Positions 15,983-25,017 are shown, counted from the stretch's first letter. The stretch: 36,216 nt of DNA from CAISIP01 sp031367285 (GCA_031367285.1 JANLPN010000233.1:1-36216); one strand, 5' to 3'. Notes: a model not told the origin generated them from the letters alone. Numbers and translations: made by a program.

Positions 15983-18082
15983 TCAGCGCTTGCCCAATAC
16001 TTTCTGAACAGTGTCCGCCACGTTCTCCGGAGTAAACCCGAAATACTTGAACAGTGCCGGCGCCGGAGCGGACTCGCCGTAGGTGTCGATACCCACAACC
16101 GCCGCGCAACCATATTTCCACCAGCCGTCCGTGACACCCATCTCCACGGCAATACGGGGCAAACCGGTAGGCAATACGGCATTCTTGTACGCAACCGACT
16201 GGCGGTCAAAAGTGGTGGTACTGGGCATGGATACGACCCGCACCGAAATTTTTCGGCCGGCCAGCAAAGCTTGCGCTTTTAATGCCAACTGGACTTCCGA
16301 ACCGGTAGCGATCAGGACCGCCTGGGTCTTCTTGCGCAAACCTGCCGCATCCGGTTCGGCCACGATGTAGGCGCCTTTGCTGATTGCGTCCAACCCGGAG
16401 GCATTGGGCGCCACGCTGGAAGTGCCCTTGGGCGCATAAGCGATGTTCTGCCGGCTGAGCAACATGGCGGTTGGTTTGGCCTTGTTCTGCAGCGCGACTG
16501 CCCAAGCCACGGCGGTCTCCGCCGTGTCCCCTGGCCGCCATACATCCAGATTGGGGATCAGGCGCAACGAAGCGGCATGCTCTATCGATTGGTGCGTCGG
16601 GCCGTCTTCACCCAATCCGATGCTGTCGTGGGTAAACACGTGAATTACGCGCAGCTTCATCAGCGCGGACATCCGGATCGCGTTACGGCTGTAATCGCTG
16701 AACGTCAGAAAGGTTCCGCCATAAGGAATGAAACCCCCGTGCAACGCAACGCCGCTCATGACGGCCGCCATGCCGAACTCGCGTACGCCATAGTTGATGT
16801 GCCGTCCTCCAACGCTGACCCCGGCGGCATCGACGATCCGCGCGACTTCACCCGAGGTGGTGAAACGCAAGCTCGGTGTACTCTTGGTATTGGTCAGGTT
16901 GGAGCCGGTCAGGTCGGCCGATCCGCCGAGCATTTCCGGCAGCGCCGCGGTAAACGCCTCCAATGCCAATTGCGAGGCCTTGCGTGATGCGACCGTCTCG
17001 GCCATGGTATGCGCCTGCAGCACCGTATCAACGGCGACTTGGGCAAAGTTCCTGGGCAATTCGCCCTTCATGCGCCGGGTGAACGCGCTGGCGAGCTCGG
17101 GGTGCGCCGAACCGAAGGCTGCAAATTTGTCGTTCCAGGCTTGCTCGGCCACAGCGCCGGAGGGCCGCGCATCCCACGCCGCGTACAACTCTGGCGGGAC
17201 CACAAAAGGCGGGAAGTCCCATCCCAGGGCCTCCCGCGTAAGTTTGATTTCTTCCGCTCCCAGGGGTTCGCCATGGGCTTTGGCCGTGTTGCCGCGGTTG
17301 GGGCTTCCATTGCCAATGCGGGTCTTGCACATGATCAGCGTGGGGCGCTCCGCGGAAACACGGGCTTCCGCAATGGCTTTAGAGACCACGGGCGCATCCT
17401 GTCCGTCAATCGGTCCGATCACGTTCCATCCATACGCCACGAATCTCAGCGCGGTGTTGTCGACGAACCAGGGCGTGACCTGACCATCGATCGAGATCCC
17501 GTTGTCGTCGTAAAGCGCAATCAGCTTGTTCAGCTTCCAAACACCGGCCAGCGCGGCGGCCTCATGACTGATGCCCTCCATCATGCAGCCATCGCCCATG
17601 AACACGAAGGTGCGGTGGTCGACAAGATCGATGCCATCTCGATTGAATTCGCCGGCCAGCAGTTTTTCGGAAAGCGCCATGCCGACCGCGTTGGCAAATC
17701 CCTGCCCGAGTGGACCCGTGGTAGTTTCCACGCCCGGCGTCAAACCCATTTCCGGATGGCCAGGTGTCTTGCTATGGAGCTGCCGGAATTTCTTGATCTC
17801 CTCCATCGGCAATGCGTAGCCGCTCAGATGCAGCAGGGCGTACAGCAACATCGAAGCATGGCCGTTGGACAGTACGAAACGGTCACGGTCGAACCAGTGC
17901 GGGTTGGCCGGATTGTGTTTGAAATTTCCGGTGGACAGCCCTTTTGCGGTATCCGGACCCCACAGAGCGACCGCCATATCGGCCATGCCCATCGGCGCTC
18001 CCGGATGCCCGGAGTTGGCTTGTTGCACGGCGTCCATCGCCAGCGCGCGAATGGCATTGGCCATTGATTGAGGAGTTGTCAT
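15983..18082 (-). CDS. tkt: Transketolase
   Basis: From the ATG at 18082 the product is 699 residues, slightly longer than the usual 660-680; a Met six codons later (MANAIRAL) is the other likely start. It has the substrate motif AVQQANSGHPGAPMG, the thiamine-diphosphate motif MGDGCMMEGISHEAA, and the pyrimidine-domain block DSIGLGEDGPTHQSIEH. Transketolase moves two-carbon units between pentose and triose phosphates. It leads the minus-strand run with gapA, eamA and the oxygenase genes. The frame is open for a further 79 codons upstream, but that part has no family similarity and is taken as leader. Confidence 0.97.
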   Translation of the reverse strand: MTTPQSMANAIRALAMDAVQQANSGHPGAPMGMADMAVALWGPDTAKGLSTGNFKHNPANPHWFDRDRFVLSNGHASMLLYALLHLSGYALPMEEIKKFRQLHSKTPGHPEMGLTPGVETTTGPLGQGFANAVGMALSEKLLAGEFNRDGIDLVDHRTFVFMGDGCMMEGISHEAAALAGVWKLNKLIALYDDNGISIDGQVTPWFVDNTALRFVAYGWNVIGPIDGQDAPVVSKAIAEARVSAERPTLIMCKTRIGNGSPNRGNTAKAHGEPLGAEEIKLTREALGWDFPPFVVPPELYAAWDARPSGAVAEQAWNDKFAAFGSAHPELASAFTRRMKGELPRNFAQVAVDTVLQAHTMAETVASRKASQLALEAFTAALPEMLGGSADLTGSNLTNTKSTPSLRFTTSGEVARIVDAAGVSVGGRHINYGVREFGMAAVMSGVALHGGFIPYGGTFLTFSDYSRNAIRMSALMKLRVIHVFTHDSIGLGEDGPTHQSIEHAASLRLIPNLDVWRPGDTAETAVAWAVALQNKAKPTAMLLSRQNIAYAPKGTSSVAPNASGLDAISKGAYIVAEPDAAGLRKKTQAVLIATGSEVQLALKAQALLAGRKISVRVVSMPSTTTFDRQSVAYKNAVLPTGLPRIAVEMGVTDGWWKYGCAAVVGIDTYGESAPAPALFKYFGFTPENVADTVQKVLGKR

Positions 18083-18131
18083 ACCGGGGGTTGTCTCCGA
18101 TGTTCGACCAAGGGTGGGGAGGAATCCGATT

Positions 18132-18145
18132 TTATCGTTCGATAA
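18132..18145. promoter_or_regulatory. Palindrome in the tkt/pepP divergent region
   Basis: TTATCG-TT-CGATAA, 6-base arms with a 2-base centre, lies 50 bases before the transketolase ATG in the 333-base divergent gap. The place and symmetry suit an operator for the tkt-gapA run, but I do not recognise it as a known binding motif. The rest of the gap from 18146 to 18309 shows nothing I can assign. Confidence 0.3.
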
Positions 18146-18309
18146 GTCCGTCAAGATCGCGCCCGATGAACTTTTCGCGCGTCTGCGGCTTGCACCACGC
18201 TTCGGGGGGCTTGAAGCAGCGACGGTTGCCGTGCAGCTTTGCCTGGTGTTTTCACGCCAAAGTCCATGGATGAAAATAGACGAAAAGCCGGCATGCCTCC
18301 ATGAGATGG

Positions 18310-18338
18310 ATGACGCCAAAGCTGCTCGGAGTTATACA
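18310..18338 (+). promoter_or_regulatory. Candidate sigma-70 promoter for pepP
   Basis: ATGACG (4 of 6 to the -35 consensus) is 17 bases from TATACA (4 of 6 to the -10 consensus), about 75 bases before the pepP ATG. Spacing is ideal and the region is non-coding, but each box is only moderately matched. Confidence 0.35.
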
Positions 18339-18415
18339 CTGGGGAGCCGGCCGACGCAGCTATGCCGTAGCGGCCGGGCCGCCTCACCCATCTGCCCCAA
18401 GCAACAGAACAGACC

Positions 18416-19801
18416 ATGAATTTATCCAACTACGCCCAAAGACGCGCCTTACTCGCGGCCCAGCTCGGAAAGAACGGGATTGCCATTGTCCCGACCGCGC
18501 CGGAACAGACGCGCAACCGCGACAATGATTTCCTGTTTCGCCACGACAGCTATTTTCATTACCTGAGCGGATTTGCGGAGCCCAAGGCGTGGCTGGTTAT
18601 TGCAGGCGACGGGCAAACCACTTTGTTCTGCCAACCCAAGGATCCGGAGCGCGAGATCTGGGACGGCTACCGCCTCGGGCCGGCGGACGCACCATCGGCG
18701 CTGGGCGTCGACGCGGCGTTTTCGATAACCGAGATTGATAGTCAGCTACCCAAACTGCTGGATGGCCGGGATGTCGTCTGGTTTCCGTTCGGTATCCACA
18801 AAGGACTGGAATCGCGTATCGATGGCTGGCTGGGCGGCGTGCGGGCGCGGGTGCGTTACGGTGCCTTATGCCCGGAGCAGCAGCGCGACCTGTGCAGCCT
18901 GCTGGACGAAATGCGCCTGGTAAAAGACCTGCAGGAACAAGACACCATGCGGCGTGCGGCGCAAATAAGTGCTGGCGCACATATCCGGGCAATGCAACTG
19001 TCCGCACGCATGCTGCGCGAAAACAAGGATGTGCGCGAGTACCACCTGGATGCCGAATTGCTGCATGAGTTCCGCCGCCTTGGCTCGCAGTACCCGGCTT
19101 ATGGCTCCATCGTGGCGGCCGGCGCCAATGCCTGCGTGTTGCATTACCGCGCGGATGCCGCCCCGGTGCGCGATGGTGAGTTGGTACTGATTGACGCGGG
19201 CTGTGAACTCGACGGTTATGCCAGCGACATCACGCGCACCTTTCCGGCCAATGGCAAATTCAGCGGTCCGCAAAGGGAACTTTATGAAGTGGTGCTCGCG
19301 AGCCAGGAGGCGGCCGCCGCGGTCACCAAAGCCGGCGCACGATTTACCGACCCCCACGAAGCCAGTGTGAAGGTACTGGCGCAGGGCATGCTGGACACCG
19401 GGCTGCTCGACAAAAACAAGACGGGATCACTGCAGGACGTGATCGAAAACCGCAGCTATTTCCAGTTTTACATGCACCGCACCGGTCACTGGCTGGGCAT
19501 GGACGTACACGACTGCGGCGGCTACTTCGAACCCACCGAACTCGGACAAAGCAGTGCGCGCAAGGATGTATTGACGGGAGAGACCATTGTTACCCGCCCG
19601 GCCCGCGTACTGCGCCCTGGCATGGTGATGACGATAGAGCCGGGCATCTACGTGCGGCCCGCTGCCGGCGTACCGCAGAAATTCCACAACATCGGCATTC
19701 GCATCGAAGACGACGCCATCGTCACGGCCACCGGTTGCGAGTTGATCAGCCGCGGCGTGCCGGTAAATCCGGATGAAATCGAGGCCCTGATGCGTGCCTG
19801 A
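18416..19801 (+). CDS. pepP: Xaa-Pro aminopeptidase (aminopeptidase P)
   Basis: The 461-residue M24B metallopeptidase has an N-terminal creatinase-like domain (FLFRHDSYFHYLSGF) and a pita-bread catalytic domain. The dinuclear metal ligands are visible: D260 in LIDAGCELDGYASDI with D271, H358 in HRTGHWLGMDVHD, E408 in MTIEPGIYV and E431 in GIRIEDD. It removes the N-terminal residue from peptides with proline in second position. Length matches E. coli PepP (about 440). A dioxygenase gene follows 13 bases later, or overlaps if its GTG start is used. In many proteobacteria pepP sits near ubiquinone genes, which is not the case here. Confidence 0.95.
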   Translation: MNLSNYAQRRALLAAQLGKNGIAIVPTAPEQTRNRDNDFLFRHDSYFHYLSGFAEPKAWLVIAGDGQTTLFCQPKDPEREIWDGYRLGPADAPSALGVDAAFSITEIDSQLPKLLDGRDVVWFPFGIHKGLESRIDGWLGGVRARVRYGALCPEQQRDLCSLLDEMRLVKDLQEQDTMRRAAQISAGAHIRAMQLSARMLRENKDVREYHLDAELLHEFRRLGSQYPAYGSIVAAGANACVLHYRADAAPVRDGELVLIDAGCELDGYASDITRTFPANGKFSGPQRELYEVVLASQEAAAAVTKAGARFTDPHEASVKVLAQGMLDTGLLDKNKTGSLQDVIENRSYFQFYMHRTGHWLGMDVHDCGGYFEPTELGQSSARKDVLTGETIVTRPARVLRPGMVMTIEPGIYVRPAAGVPQKFHNIGIRIEDDAIVTATGCELISRGVPVNPDEIEALMRA

Positions 19802-19814
19802 ACCCCCGCTATCC

Positions 19815-20651
19815 ATGTCCACCCCGCTTATGCAGCAGTACCGCGAAGACGGTTACCTGGTATTTCCGGCCTTCAAGACCCTCCCGGAAATAGCCGCAGT
19901 GCGTATGCGCGCCGCTGAGATCGTCGATGCCTTCGACCCAGCCGATAACATGCCGGTCTTCAGCACCCGTGAGCAGGATCGCCGGGTGGATGCCTACTTC
20001 ATGGGTTCGGCCGACAAGGTACGCTGTTTTTTTGAAGAAGAGGCGTTTGACGGGTCGGGGCAACTCAGGCAGCACAAGTCCCTCTCGATCAACAAGATCG
20101 GACACGCCCTGCACGACCTTGACCCGGTGTTTGACCAGTTTTCGCGTGGCCCGGCATTGGCGGCACTGGCGCGCGAACTGGAACTGGAGCAAGCGCAAAT
20201 CTGGCAGTCCATGTACATATTCAAGCAGCCCGGCATCGGAGGCGAAGTCCGCTGGCACCAGGACGCCACTTTCTTTGACACCACGCCCCAAAGCGTGACC
20301 ACGTTCTGGTTCGCCCTGGAAGACGCCAACAGACACAACGGCTGCTTATGGGTCGAGCCTGGCGGCCAATGCGGGCCTCTGCGTGAGAGATTCACCAGGA
20401 GTGGCGTCGGTGCTGTGATGGAAAAGCTGGACGGCGCGCCGTGGCCCGATGCCCGAGCTGCGGTTCCCCTTGAGGTGGCTGCCGGCACGCTGGTGGTGTT
20501 GCACGGACTGTTGCCGCACTACAGCGGGCCGAACCGGTCGCCTGTCTCCCGCCACGCTTACACGCTGCACGCCACCGACGCGCGCTCCACGTATTCCCCT
20601 GGAAACTGGCTGCAGCGCAATGGCAGTCCGTCTGTGCGCGGGTTTCTCTGA
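19815..20651 (+). CDS. Phytanoyl-CoA dioxygenase (PhyH) family protein
   Basis: The 278-residue product starts MSTPLMQQYREDGYLVFPAF, the usual opening of PhyH proteins. Iron ligands are H148 and D150 in RWHQDATFF and H235 in LPHYSGPNRS, with R246 in SRHAYTLH for 2-oxoglutarate. The pattern resembles animal PHYHD1, whose physiological substrate is not settled; hydroxylation of a CoA ester or other small molecule is inferred. The ATG at 19815 is preferred over an in-frame GTG at 19794 that would overlap pepP. It is the second intact Fe(II)/2-oxoglutarate enzyme in the window, besides the TmpA-like one. Confidence 0.87.
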   Translation: MSTPLMQQYREDGYLVFPAFKTLPEIAAVRMRAAEIVDAFDPADNMPVFSTREQDRRVDAYFMGSADKVRCFFEEEAFDGSGQLRQHKSLSINKIGHALHDLDPVFDQFSRGPALAALARELELEQAQIWQSMYIFKQPGIGGEVRWHQDATFFDTTPQSVTTFWFALEDANRHNGCLWVEPGGQCGPLRERFTRSGVGAVMEKLDGAPWPDARAAVPLEVAAGTLVVLHGLLPHYSGPNRSPVSRHAYTLHATDARSTYSPGNWLQRNGSPSVRGFL

Positions 20652-20671
20652 CGCCAGACTGGTGGACCAAG

Positions 20672-21205
20672 GTGGCTCTACGTCCTCTCAGACCTGTTTT
20701 CCGCGCCTTGGGTTTGTGCATGCTGGCCTTGGGCGCGGGTCTGGCCCAGGCGGCGGACGAGTTTCTCTACACGGTGCGGGCTGGGGACCATCCCTGGAAT
20801 ATCGCCCAGCGCTATTGCAAGGACCCGTCTTACGGCTTGCGTCTGGCCAAACTCAACCGCATACCCAATGACCGCAGGATGCAACCGGGGACACAACTGC
20901 GCATTCCCGCCGAATGGCTCAAGTTGCAGTCCTCACGCGTACGTGTGCTCGCGGTTCGCGGCGATACGCGCTTGCAAACCGGTGCTGGAGCAGGTCGTGC
21001 AGCAGTGGAAGGCGAGTCATTGCTGCCCGGTTCTTCATTGCTTACCGGCCCCAGTCCAGTGCCACGCTCGAATTCGAAGATGGCTCCCGTGTTCTGGTGC
21101 GCCAAAACTCGGAGCTGCGGCTGGTGCAGTCGCAGCAGCCGGTATTGCACAACAGCCGCCTGGTTGAGGTGGAACTGCTGCACGGCGGTCTGGAAAACAC
21201 CGTAA
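20672..21205 (+). pseudogene. Truncated, frameshifted LysM-FecR domain gene
   Basis: The start (GTG) encodes a signal peptide (ALGAGLAQA before ADEF) and then a LysM domain, YTVRAGDHPWNIAQRYCKDP to QPGTQLRIPAEWL, followed by the start of a FecR-type domain (VRVLAVRGDTRLQ). At about 21050 the frame slips: GGCCCCAGTCCAG appears to have lost one C, and the FecR strand continues in another frame as SSATLEFEDGSRVLVRQNSE and VEVELLHGGLENTV. The sequence then stops abruptly at about 21205, where an EAL-domain end begins. Intact relatives are much longer envelope-associated proteins. The single-base slip could be a sequencing error, but the truncation is not. Confidence 0.75.
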
Positions 21206-21506
21206 CGCTGTGGACGACTTTGGTACCGGCTACTCTTCACTGGCGTATCTCAAACGTTTCCCGATTGACGATCTGAAGATAGACCGCTCCTTTGTGCGGC
21301 ACGTCGCAACCAATTCTGACGACGCTGCGATTGTGCGGGCCACCATCGCGCTGGCGCATGAACTGGGCATTACGGTTGTTGCAGAGGGGGTCGAGACCGA
21401 GCAGCAAAGCCGGTTTCTGGCTGCGCAAAACTGCGATATCGCGCAGGGCTATCTGTACGGACGGCCCGAGCCGCATCTGCGTCCCGCGCAGTCGGCCAGG
21501 CTTTGA
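21206..21506 (+). pseudogene. C-terminal fragment of an EAL-domain (c-di-GMP phosphodiesterase) gene
   Basis: The frame reads VDDFGTGYSSLAYLKRFPID, LKIDRSFV, ITVVAEGVETEQQ and AQGYLYGRP, which is the last third of an EAL domain including the DDFGTGYSSL and AEGVET loops. The E-x-L substrate motif and the first two thirds of the domain are missing, so it cannot be a phosphodiesterase. It directly abuts the broken LysM-FecR gene, so a deletion must have fused the two loci. The coding part ends at 21506. Between there and 21623 I see nothing but the ribosome site of the next gene. Confidence 0.82.
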
Positions 21507-21623
21507 TCCGCATGCGTCTGGCAACCCCGGCTTTGCAGGTGCCCGGGTCTACAATCCCCCTCCCTTGCAAGAGTTGGCGTAACACCCGTTCGGCCAGTCT
21601 TTGACAGCAGCAGGAGACAAGAT

Positions 21624-23954
21624 ATGTCCAACACCCATGTAAATTCAGAAGAGAAGCGCGCCGAGCTGCGCAAAGCCGCACTCGAATACCACGAGTTCCC
21701 CGTACCCGGCAAGATCGCCATCGAGGCCACCAAGCAGCTGCTCAACCAGCATGACCTGGCGCTGGCCTATTCGCCCGGGGTGGCGGCGCCGTGCGAGGAG
21801 ATTGTCAAGGACCCCAACAACGCTTTCAAGTACACCAGCCGCGGTAATCTGGTGGCCGTCATCACCAATGGCACCGCAGTGCTTGGTCTGGGCGACATCG
21901 GGCCGCTGGCTGCCAAGCCGGTGATGGAAGGCAAGGCGGTTTTGTTCAAGAAATTCGCCGGCATCGACGTGTTTGACATCGAGATCAACGAGAAACACGA
22001 CCTCGACAAACTGGTCGACATCATCGCGTCCCTGGAGCCGACTTTTGGCGGCATCAACCTTGAGGACATCAAGGCGCCTGACTGTTTTTACGTGGAACGC
22101 AAACTGCGCGACCGCATGAAGATACCGGTTTTCCACGATGACCAGCACGGCACGGCTATTGTGGTCGGCGCGGCCATGCTTAACGGCCTGAAGGTGGTTG
22201 GCAAAGACCCCGCGCGGGTGAAACTCGTAACCTCCGGCGCTGGGGCAGCCGCACTCGCCTGCCTGGGTTTGCTGATGAAACTGGGCATCGCGCGCGCGAA
22301 TATCTTCGTCACCGATCTGGCCGGAGTTGTGTACGAGGGCCGCACCGAGTTGATGGACGAAGACAAGATGGTGTTTGCCCAGAAGACCGCGGCGCGGACC
22401 CTGGGCGATGTCATAGAGGGCGCCGACATATTTCTCGGTCTCTCCGCAGGCGGTGTACTCAAGCCTGACATGGTGCGCAAAATGGCGGCCAACCCATTGA
22501 TATTTGCGCTCGCGAATCCCACGCCCGAGATCTCCCCCGAGGAGGTCAAGGCGGTGCGCAACGATGCCATCATGGCCACCGGCCGTACCGACTATCCGAA
22601 CCAGGTCAACAACGTTCTTTGTTTTCCCTACATCTTTCGCGGCGCGCTGGACGCCGGCGCGTCCACCATTACGCTGGAGATGGAGATCGCGGCCGTCCAT
22701 GCCATCGCCGAGCTGGCGCAAGCGGAGCAGAGTGAAGTGGTTGCCGCAGCCTATGCCGGTCAGCAACTGGCGTTCGGCCCGGAGTATCTGATACCCAAGC
22801 CGTTTGATCCGCGTCTGATGATGAAGATTGCCCCGGCGGTGGCCAAAGCCGCTGCCGAAAGCGGCGTGGCCTTGCGTCCCATCCAGGACATGGATGCGTA
22901 CCTCGACCGCTTGCAAAGTTTTGTATACGCCTCTGGCACCGCGATGCGGCCTATCTTTGCCGCGGCAAAAAATGCCACGCGCAAACGGGTCGCGTTTTGC
23001 GAAGGCGAGGAAGAACGCGTATTGCGTGCCTGCCAGATCGTGGTGGACGAAGGTCTGGCGCGGCCGACGCTGATTGGCCGTCCGCGGGTGATGGCCCAGC
23101 GCATTGAAAAGTTTGGCCTGCGTCTGCGCGAAGAGCTCGACTACGACGTAGTCAATGTGGAACACGACCACCGCTACCGCGATTTCTGGCAAACCTACCA
23201 TCGGATGACCGAACGCATGGGCACTACGGCACAAATGGCCAAGATCGAGATGCGCCGCCGACTCACCCTGATTGGCGCGATGCTGCTGCACAAGGGCGAC
23301 GTGGACGGGATGATCTGCGGCACATGGGGTACAACAGCCATGCATTTGCCCTACATCGATCAGGTCATCGGCAAGCGGCAAGGCGGCAGTTCCGGTACGC
23401 GGGAAATTCCCATATACGCCTGCATGAACGGACTGCTGCTGCCGGACCGGCAGGTGTTCCTGGTCGACACCCATGTCAACTATGACCCCAGTGCCGAGGA
23501 GTTGACCGAGATCACCATCATGGCAGCCGAGGAAATGATGCGCTTTGGCATCCGGCCCAAGGCAGCGCTGCTGTCGCATTCGAACTTCGGCAGCAGCAAT
23601 CGCCCCAGTGCGCTGAAGATGCGCCGGACCCTGGCCTTACTCACGGTCGAAGCACCCTGGCTGGAAGTTGATGGTGAGATGCACGGTGACGTAGCGCTCG
23701 ACGGCAAGGCCCGTGCCGCCATGATGCCCAACAGCACACTGAGCGGAGACGCGAACCTGCTGGTGCTTCCCAATATCGACGCGGCGAACATTGCCTATAA
23801 CCTGCTCAAGACGGCTGCGGGCGGCAACATCGCCATTGGCCCGGTTCTGCTGGGAGCGGCCAGACCGGTGCATATTCTTACCGCCAGCACCACGGTGCGG
23901 CGGATTGTAAATATGACCGCACTCACGGTCGCGGACGCAAATGCCACGCGGTAG
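21624..23954 (+). CDS. maeB: NADP-dependent malic enzyme with phosphotransacetylase-like domain
   Basis: The 776-residue product is the large fused type. Residues about 1-430 are malic enzyme: YHEFPVPGKI, LAYSPGVAAPCEEI, DDQHGTAIVVGAAMLNGL and a Rossmann segment VTSGAGAAALACLGLL. Residues about 440-776 are phosphotransacetylase-like (KRVAFCEGEEERVLRACQI, then GPVLLGAARPVHILTAS); in studied fused enzymes this part regulates rather than making acetyl phosphate. It turns malate into pyruvate and CO2 with NADPH. CAGGAGA lies 9 bases before the ATG. The gene stands alone; the 154 bases after it show no clear terminator. Confidence 0.96.
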   Translation: MSNTHVNSEEKRAELRKAALEYHEFPVPGKIAIEATKQLLNQHDLALAYSPGVAAPCEEIVKDPNNAFKYTSRGNLVAVITNGTAVLGLGDIGPLAAKPVMEGKAVLFKKFAGIDVFDIEINEKHDLDKLVDIIASLEPTFGGINLEDIKAPDCFYVERKLRDRMKIPVFHDDQHGTAIVVGAAMLNGLKVVGKDPARVKLVTSGAGAAALACLGLLMKLGIARANIFVTDLAGVVYEGRTELMDEDKMVFAQKTAARTLGDVIEGADIFLGLSAGGVLKPDMVRKMAANPLIFALANPTPEISPEEVKAVRNDAIMATGRTDYPNQVNNVLCFPYIFRGALDAGASTITLEMEIAAVHAIAELAQAEQSEVVAAAYAGQQLAFGPEYLIPKPFDPRLMMKIAPAVAKAAAESGVALRPIQDMDAYLDRLQSFVYASGTAMRPIFAAAKNATRKRVAFCEGEEERVLRACQIVVDEGLARPTLIGRPRVMAQRIEKFGLRLREELDYDVVNVEHDHRYRDFWQTYHRMTERMGTTAQMAKIEMRRRLTLIGAMLLHKGDVDGMICGTWGTTAMHLPYIDQVIGKRQGGSSGTREIPIYACMNGLLLPDRQVFLVDTHVNYDPSAEELTEITIMAAEEMMRFGIRPKAALLSHSNFGSSNRPSALKMRRTLALLTVEAPWLEVDGEMHGDVALDGKARAAMMPNSTLSGDANLLVLPNIDAANIAYNLLKTAAGGNIAIGPVLLGAARPVHILTASTTVRRIVNMTALTVADANATR

Positions 23955-24108
23955 GGCACTTAGAAAAAGCAAGCACTGACTTACAAGCCTCGGCGGGCTC
24001 GGGAATCTGCCCAAATTTTGTGCAGGCCCTTGCGTTTTGCGCCAAGATCGGCGACACTAGAACTCTTGAAATTTGCGGGTAAACCCGAGGTTCCTGGAGA
24101 AATGCTTC

Positions 24109-24501
24109 ATGGCAGGCGCTACAAGCCTAAAGTTGGTACTTACTGGCTTCTTGCTTGCGGCAGCTTTGGTAACCAGTTTGGTGCAAGCCAAGACGCCGGT
24201 GACCGCAGATGGTATCTCGACGATTTCGATCGCTGAAATGCCAGCCCAAGGTTCTCAGACCTATGACCTGATAACACGGGGTGGTCCGTTTCCTTACGAA
24301 AAGGACGGGGTGGTGTTTGGTAACCGTGAGCGCTTGCTTCCGCAAAGAAATCGGGGTTATTACCGCGAATACACGGTGCAAACGCCCGGATTGAAGCACC
24401 GGGGAACGCGGCGTATCGTTTGTGGAGGCAAGCCCCGGACGCCGGATGACTGTTATTACTCGGCCGACCACTATGCGAATTTTCGCCGGATCGTGCCCTA
24501 G
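24109..24501 (+). CDS. Secreted barnase-type guanyl-preferring ribonuclease
   Basis: The ATG at 24109 follows a GGAGA site and gives 130 residues starting with a signal peptide (MAGATSLKLVLTGFLLAAAL, cleavage near VQA-KTP). An in-frame start 36 bases upstream lacks a ribosome site. The mature part has the RNase N1/T1 microbial layout: GGPFPYEKDGVVFGNRERLL, then the general base E87 in YYREYTV, R101/R102 in GTRRIV, and H121 in DHYANF, matching the Glu-Arg-His triad of barnase. C105 and C115 could form a disulfide after export. A barstar-like inhibitor gene follows 34 bases downstream, so the two are a toxin-inhibitor pair; the inhibitor would guard the cytoplasm before secretion. Confidence 0.87.
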   Translation: MAGATSLKLVLTGFLLAAALVTSLVQAKTPVTADGISTISIAEMPAQGSQTYDLITRGGPFPYEKDGVVFGNRERLLPQRNRGYYREYTVQTPGLKHRGTRRIVCGGKPRTPDDCYYSADHYANFRRIVP

Positions 24502-24535
24502 ATGTGTTTTTGTCTTTTTAGAAAGTGAAGCGGGG

Positions 24536-24961
24536 ATGGATATGCCACTTCGTCAAGAAATCGAAACGCCATTGCGTGGCGTGAGAACCAATATCGTTCA
24601 GTCGATTCGTGCCTTCCGGGTACAGGATCTGCAGGATGCGGCTCAGCATCTGGGTCAACACTTTTTGTACGCAAATCTGGCCAACGCGCAATCCAAACAG
24701 GACGTGCTGGACATGATTGGCCAGCAGTTCACGCTACCTGCGCATGTCGGCAAGAATTTTGACGCCTTGTACGACAGCATGACCGATCCGGTGCACAAGT
24801 CCGGACCCCAGCCTGGATTCATCGCCGTACTGGAACACATTCCGGCCAATGCCAAGTTCGACAAGGAAGCGCGCGAGCAATTGCTTGACATCTTCCGCGA
24901 TGCGGCTGACTACTGGGGCGACCGTAAGATACCGTTCCGATGTTTCTATTCTTTTCTGTAG
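24536..24961 (+). CDS. Barstar-family ribonuclease inhibitor
   Basis: The 141-residue product starts MDMPLRQEI (a second ATG two codons later is also possible); GAAGCGGGG precedes it. The barstar core is HVGKNFDALYDSMTDP, corresponding to the barstar helix whose acidic residues fill the ribonuclease active site, and later strands PGFIAVLEHIP and IPFRCFYSFL. It is longer than B. amyloliquefaciens barstar (about 90 residues), mostly at the N-terminus. It has no signal peptide, as expected of a cytoplasmic inhibitor. It directly follows the barnase-like gene and is presumably co-transcribed. Confidence 0.87.
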   Translation: MDMPLRQEIETPLRGVRTNIVQSIRAFRVQDLQDAAQHLGQHFLYANLANAQSKQDVLDMIGQQFTLPAHVGKNFDALYDSMTDPVHKSGPQPGFIAVLEHIPANAKFDKEAREQLLDIFRDAADYWGDRKIPFRCFYSFL

Positions 24962-24995
24962 CCCGTTCTGCACACACCAGCCAAGCAGAACGGGC
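24961..24995 (+). terminator. 11-base-stem hairpin after the barstar gene
   Basis: GCCCGTTCTGC and GCAGAACGGGC are a perfect inverted repeat with a 13-base loop, starting on the last base of the barstar stop codon. No T run follows, so termination would be weak or factor-dependent; mRNA stabilisation is an alternative. Confidence 0.5.
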
Positions 24996-25017
24996 TAACG
25001 AGGCAAAAAGCGACGGC

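Noticed and set aside
21645..23579. 644-codon minus-strand open frame across maeB
   Set aside because: Antisense to the malic enzyme gene, His/Gly-rich, no recognisable motif and no ribosome site.
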